The notes beneath the pieces were generated by a model. The model was given only the letters and a program-made list of their open reading frames with translations. It was not told the DNA's origin and did no database searches. From positions 6,210 to 70,209 of the forward strand of contig MU119376.1 in NCBI GenBank assembly GCA_014904845.1: 64,000 nt of DNA, given 5' to 3'. Source of the stretch: Acephala macrosclerotiorum (taxonomy: Eukaryota; Ascomycota; Leotiomycetes; Helotiales; Mollisiaceae). Made by a program: the position numbers and the translations under genes. This document shows positions 59,693-64,000 of this stretch, one piece after another (the first letter of the stretch is position 1; every line of letters starts with the position of its first letter).

Positions 59693-60254
59693 TCGAGCTC
59701 TAGAGAATCGAGAGTGTATGTCAAGAAGTTCCGGGTCGGGACTCTCGATTCCAGAGTTTGAGTGATCAGCTAGATTACATTTCCAATCGAATCGTCGGTG
59801 GGGCGTATAAATTGCCGGAGCTTTACCGCCAATATTGTTGTAGCGGATATCGTACTGGGCAGAGTTAGTGGGGATGAGACCAAGGAGGGAAAGACATCTG
59901 AACCTCTGTTCCTTCCAGCTTTTCGAATCTGAATACCCCTCTGGAAAAGGCTATTGCCGCGCCCTTGCTCAAAGTCCATCGATTTCGAGTCTGATTCTCT
60001 AGAGTTTGGTCTTTGAGTAGATCTTGGTGGAAAGATGTGGTAAATGCACCAAGCATATCATATAGCCTTTGCTATAAATTAAATCAAAAATTTGCCAGAA
60101 TTATATTGTCAGGGTTGCCCTACTTCCCGTATACACAATGCGGTCGGAGGAATAATGGGAAACACATCCCAAAGGTTCCAGAACCGGCATTGTATTCCTG
60201 TTAGGCAACATCGGCAACCATCTCGTTGCACAACTTTTTCCTTCAGAGTCCAAC
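59693..60254. other. No supported gene
   Basis: Upstream region of the APH gene. Minus-strand ORFs at 59770-60056 (for example MDFEQGRGNSLF) are short and unassigned. Confidence 0.35.
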
Positions 60255-60569
60255 TCAGATTTCTTGAGTAAGGATTTTCCACATAGACTTGGTGTCATTT
60301 AGCGATGTGCTCATTTTATTCTGGGGTTGAAACTTACAAAGTCTTACTAGGTCTTTCCAGTCTTTTAGAAATCGTGTGAAGTTTGCATCACTCCCATTAT
60401 CGGCGTACGTTTGCAGCAAATATCTTGCAGCCTGGTCGCCATCCACGGCGTCGTTGAGGAATGCCTCAACTAAAGGGAGGTCAGGGTGTACAAGTTCCGA
60501 ATTTCGAACGATTCTTAGAGCACGGGTTTTATCGCTTTCCATAGCCCTCAGAGCTCCAAAACAAAACAA
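60255..60569 (-). CDS. Hypothetical 104-residue protein
   Basis: The frame gives ALRAMESDKTRALRIVRNSE, DLPLVEAFLNDAVDGDQAAR and YLLQTYADNGSDANF. It has the look of helical coding sequence and good composition, but I recognise no family. It ends near a possible splice or stop region at 60255 and may be one exon of a longer gene. Confidence 0.3.
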   Translation of the reverse strand: MFCFGALRAMESDKTRALRIVRNSELVHPDLPLVEAFLNDAVDGDQAARYLLQTYADNGSDANFTRFLKDWKDLVRLCKFQPQNKMSTSLNDTKSMWKILTQEI

Positions 60570-60599
60570 AGCGATATAAGACTGAAGAGAGGGTGAATA

Positions 60600-61177
60600 T
60601 TGGATGAAGGCACGAATGTGAGACGGAGTTGCATCTGGGATGCTTTATTCCACAGAAAGACTCTGCATATGATTGATTCACTAACAAGCGACCATAATTA
60701 AATCCACCTTACCCGAGTCGCCGAGTCTCGAAATTTCATCCACTCACCGCTACCTGATATCCGACCGAACCAATCATATATTACATCGATTTTGTCCGCA
60801 CTTTAATGTAATGGATCATTTGCAGGCACCACCATATGACGCAGCTCATACTCGGAACACTCTTGATTCCTTTCTCGCATAACACGGCCATTTATAAGCT
60901 GCGGTAATGTTTCTTTTACTCGAGTATCACGCGACGCTGGTCTAGCTTGGAATCGACACAAATATCACTATGTCAACGCTGCAACCACGATGCCCAATCA
61001 GCGAACCACCGCTATGTGCTCTACCTGGGTAAGGTTTAATGAGCGCCTCAAGTGAGGCTTCACCGGCCTCAAAAAAAAAACAAAAAAAAAAAAAAAAAAA
61101 AAAATATTGCCTGTTTCAATGCTGCGCCTGTTGCAATAGTGGATTTGATATACGAATATGTGTATTAAGTCCCGGAG
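60600..61177. other. Intergenic, with an A-rich tract
   Basis: No gene seen. A run of about 32 A with one C occurs at about 61070-61104, just after a short inverted motif (cctcaagtgaggcttcaccgg). It could be the tail of a retroposed sequence. Confidence 0.35.
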
Positions 61178-61351
61178 CATAGGCCGGATTTACATGAGTT
61201 GAAGAGGAGGATTAGGATTGGATTGAAAGATGCGTTGGATAATGGGTCGAAGGCTGAGTGGAAGAACTTTCTACCGGAACAGCCGCTTGTTTTGAAGCAT
61301 GCTGGACCATCGGGAGTGAGGGGAGATGTTAAGAAGAAGAAGAAGTTTTGA
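61178..61351 (+). pseudogene. C-terminal fragment of a kinase-like gene
   Basis: The frame HRPDLHELKRRIRIGLKDAL, then KAEWKNFLPEQPLV, ends at TGA 61349-61351. It matches the end of the kinase domain in the copy at 54324 (NHRPDLQRLKYETSNAI and WRHFL). There is nothing kinase-like upstream of it, so this is an isolated last exon. Confidence 0.55.
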
Positions 61352-61951
61352 TACCTGGCCTACTGTTTGCTTTATATACCTCGGAAGTAAGAGGATGACT
61401 GGATGTTGGAGATGTAGGGTAAAAAAAATTACACTCTCGATGCCCAGTGAGCGCTAAGTTGGCGCTGTACCCACCTGAAATTTAGCAACATATGTCCTAA
61501 AACGACAGCGCCAATCACTGAAGATCGGCTGAGAAAGGTTTGTAGAGACTAAGCGCCCTGCGCGCTCTGTTAATGACGTTCTTGATCTAAAAGATTTCAA
61601 ACCTATGTGCAGCGTCAGGATATTCGTAAGGAACATGTAGTAGAGAAGAGAATGAGATCAAGAACTCGAGATTGGTAAATTTGCAAGCTCATCATCTAGT
61701 TCGAAAGAAAAATCTCACAAGGCACACTTGTGCGGCAGAATAATAGATGCTGAGGATGGAGACAAGCGAGGAGAACAGTATTACATTCCAGAAATCCACA
61801 CCCTGACAATTTTATACAGTACAATGGAGCACAAGCATTACACCCTCTCTATCTTCCTCCCCAATAGTCATCAGACATTGAATATTAAAGCCGCGGCATC
61901 TGCTTTCACCCAAACACCTAGCCCGTATCTTCGCAACGCCATGCAATGCAT
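61352..61951. other. No recognisable gene
   Basis: Contains an imperfect inverted motif around 61450-61515 (agcgctaagttggcgctgta and, further on, gacagcgccaat). Otherwise only short ORFs. Confidence 0.35.
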
Positions 61952-62182
61952 CTACTTAGGAATAGCACCCACCAAATCCTGCGCGATAATATCCTCCAAC
62001 CCAGTTAAAACCTGTCTCTTCCCGTTGTACTGCTCGCTCGTATCATCACCAGTGATCGCCCCATCAAGGACACCACCTACATCTGTAGGCCCATCAGAGA
62101 AAAGTTGGCTGAAGTCTTGTTGCAGAGAAGTGACGGTTTGGTCGGGGATGATGTCGAGAGCGTCGTCTGGAAGGCCACGCAC
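61952..62182 (-). CDS. Possible last exon of the repeat protein, or a separate small gene
   Basis: The frame begins after an AG (aataaacaacag) and reads VRGLPDDALDIIPDQTVTSL, then FSQLFSDGPTDVGGVLDG and GLEDIIAQDLVGAIPK before a stop. It looks like real coding sequence and sits 40 bases downstream of the stop of the neighbouring repeat gene on the same strand. It might be joined by an intron that removes that stop; I found no clear donor. Confidence 0.4.
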   Translation of the reverse strand: MRGLPDDALDIIPDQTVTSLQQDFSQLFSDGPTDVGGVLDGAITGDDTSEQYNGKRQVLTGLEDIIAQDLVGAIPK

Positions 62183-62221
62183 CTGTTGTTTATTCGTCAG
62201 CTTTTTGGTCTTGGACTGAGC

Positions 62222-64000
62222 TTATTTTCCGATGGTTATAGGGCCGCCAATTGTGACGGTTCCGGTGCAAACACCGCAGTCGTTGGAGAGGATGTCGTTG
62301 CCGTTTCCGAATGTGTTATTATCACTTGTAAATGGTTAGCAGACACATTGAGAAACGAGGAGAAGGAGCACTCACCCGTCGTTTGAACCGGCGCCAGCCC
62401 CGTTATTGGAAGCGTTGCCTGAATCTCCGTTCCCGGCGCTGTAATATTAATTAGCATGTGCTTCTGGAAGATTTGTGAGATTCGGGAGCAGAGCTAGAGG
62501 CGTGCCAAGATCTCACAATCCGAAATCAACTCACCTATTGTTATTGTCATCGTTGTTACCATTCGATGAAGGAGAACCAATAACAGCTGTCGAGGAGCCA
62601 GGTTCCAGTGGGACAACAACCGCATCGACTAGTTCTCCGGCGGCGTCTCCGACATTGGCGATATAGGTACCAGGCGTCCCAGGGTTTGGAGTTCTTCTCA
62701 CCTTCTTGCCGATCGAGAGACCAGAGTTGCCGGATAGGATGTCGTTGCCTAAAATAGTCAGTCGGTGAACTTGAAGAAAAGATGTCAGCAACTAACCGTT
62801 TCCGGAGACATTGCTATTTCCATCGTTACTATGTTTAATCTAATTAGTTCTCGAAATTTCTCTCATGTCGAAACTAGTTTTTCTCACCTTCCAGCGCCGG
62901 CACCGTTGCCAGAGGCATTTCCATCTTTCGAGCAAGTTAGACGCTGTTTTTTGAACGTTCAGAATTTGAGGGGGAAAGACATACCATCACCGGACCCGGC
63001 TGTGTTGCCATTTCTGGGAAAATTCGTCAGTATTCGACTTCGCTCTCCGTATCACCGACTCAACTCGACAAATTCTTGTAAGATCCTCGCCAGCATCGAG
63101 TCTGCATAGAAGGAGTTTAGACTAACCCATCACCGTTTCCTATGAGCGAGTTAACAACATATTCAGTCTGACAAAATCCCACGAAACTATGCACTCGATA
63201 AGGTCTCACAGATCCCCGCAAGGGACAGAGCATTTAATTTCGAACAGAAGTAGGGTCACATACCATTCCCGAAAGGCGATCCAACAAGACCAGAGATCAT
63301 CTCTCCAAGTGTCTCACTACTGCCACTGCTGCCACTGCTGCCACTGCTCCCTCCATTTCGACGACCAATCGAAAGTCCGGAATTACCAGAAAGGATATCA
63401 TTCCCGTTTCCGAAATCGCTGGAAAAAAAATCAATTAGCACGTGCTCGACAAGTCATAAGCTTCGAACTCATAGTCGCACAAAACAAATAACATGCTTCA
63501 TGCTCCACAATGGCAAGAAGGGTCGGCAGGGAAAGCTTACTTCTTGTTACCATCCCCGGATCCAGCTCCGGCACCGTCTATTCCACTTGTAAGCCTCACG
63601 ACCCAAAAAGATGGAAGAGTTCACTTACTGCCAGAGGCGTTGTTATCGTCGTTGTTACCAGCGCCGTCGCCTATTTTTGGTTAGATTTATGTTCAGAATT
63701 CCTCCTCATGCTTTCAAGACACGTATCGAAAGCGTGAGGGTATAAGGCTACGAACCATTTCCATCATCCGTGGATATGTTAGCAATCAACTACACCTTTG
63801 TTATGCTAGCGAAATCGTAGTCTCATCGCATGTCGAGGGAGGATTCTCACTATTTCCGTTGCCAAATGGACTGAAAATACAACTTAGCAGGAGCATTCGA
63901 CACTCTTGGTGACATGTACTCACGATCCGACCAATCCAGAGATCCAGTCTCCGACGCTCTCGCTAGAACCGCCATTTCGTCCAATCTTCAATCCGGAGTT
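62222..64000 (-). CDS. Intron-rich Gly/Asn-rich protein with repeated GNGNDILSG modules (5' end outside window)
   Basis: Many short exons are separated by 50-90 base introns. Clear ones are 63418-63264 (DFGNGNDILSGNSGLSIGRR, ending ISGLVGSPFGNG), 62748-62535 (GNDILSGNSGLSIGKK), 62438-62376 (Gly/Asn/Ala/Ser-rich) and 62323-62222 (TFGNGNDILSNDCGVCTGTV, ending TIGK). Small exons in between encode NGAGAGS-like or DGNG-like pieces. At the window edge another module reads NSGLKIGRNGGSSESVGDWI. Two kinds of unit therefore alternate: a GNGNDILSGNSGLSIG core and a Gly/Asn/Ala spacer. GNGNDILSG resembles the Ca-binding nonapeptide (GGxGxDxLx) of RTX proteins, but homology is unproven. No signal peptide can be seen because the start is missing. 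Confidence 0.7.

Overview
The window is nuclear DNA of a filamentous ascomycete (Pezizomycotina; the gene families fit Leotiomycetes or Helotiales, which is inference). Genes carry short 44-115 base GT-AG introns. The families are typical of these fungi: Zn2Cys6 transcription factor, MFS drug:H+ antiporter, DUF7580-type and 2EXR-type proteins, fungal aminoglycoside-phosphotransferase-like (APH) proteins and xylose-reductase-type aldo-keto reductase. A 10-N gap marks it as a draft assembly.

Layout: AT-rich hypermutated DNA (1-970); a broken TORC2 Sin1/Avo1-like relic (1172-2130); a heavily mutated hAT transposon, copy A (2247-5231); a DUF7580-type gene, a DUF3435-like scrap and a SprT-like pseudogene (5.5-10.7 kb); an intact mcr1 gene (10891-12092); a broken MFS transporter; an apparently intact Zn2Cys6 factor (14963-17055); a 2EXR relic; about 3 kb without recognisable genes; two tandem leucine-rich/F-box-like paralogs, the second broken (21.5-25.9 kb); an AT-rich block (26.8-29.2 kb) holding a large inverted repeat; relic DNA, a dead Tc1/mariner element (31993-33274) and two kinase relics; hAT copy B (36311-39295); an intact APH-like gene and a zinc-finger ORF on either side of a third AT-rich block (39.6-42.7 kb); a MITE-like element (43363-44149); a conserved core with an alpha/beta hydrolase, sds22 and a xylose-reductase-type enzyme (46.3-50.6 kb); two large kinase-like genes with a shared Cys/His tail, further kinase and APH pieces and an APH gene (51.9-61.4 kb); and an intron-rich gene for a protein with repeated GNGNDILSG modules that runs off the right edge.

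The most striking signal is how the repeats decayed. The two hAT copies are both exactly 2985 bp, have perfect 8-bp target duplications and align without gaps. In copy A cytosines on both strands have become thymine in every context except CpG. The AT-rich blocks show the same end state, being A, T and surviving CpG. This is RIP-like decay with strong CpG sparing. Stop codons in several unrelated genes (MFS, 2EXR, kinase, leucine-rich paralog, both transposase types) are explained by the same C-to-T or G-to-A transitions.

Functionally the window mixes a stable housekeeping core (mcr1, alpha/beta hydrolase, sds22, aldo-keto reductase) with accessory compartments of expanded, decaying kinase-like, APH-like and leucine-rich families next to transposons.
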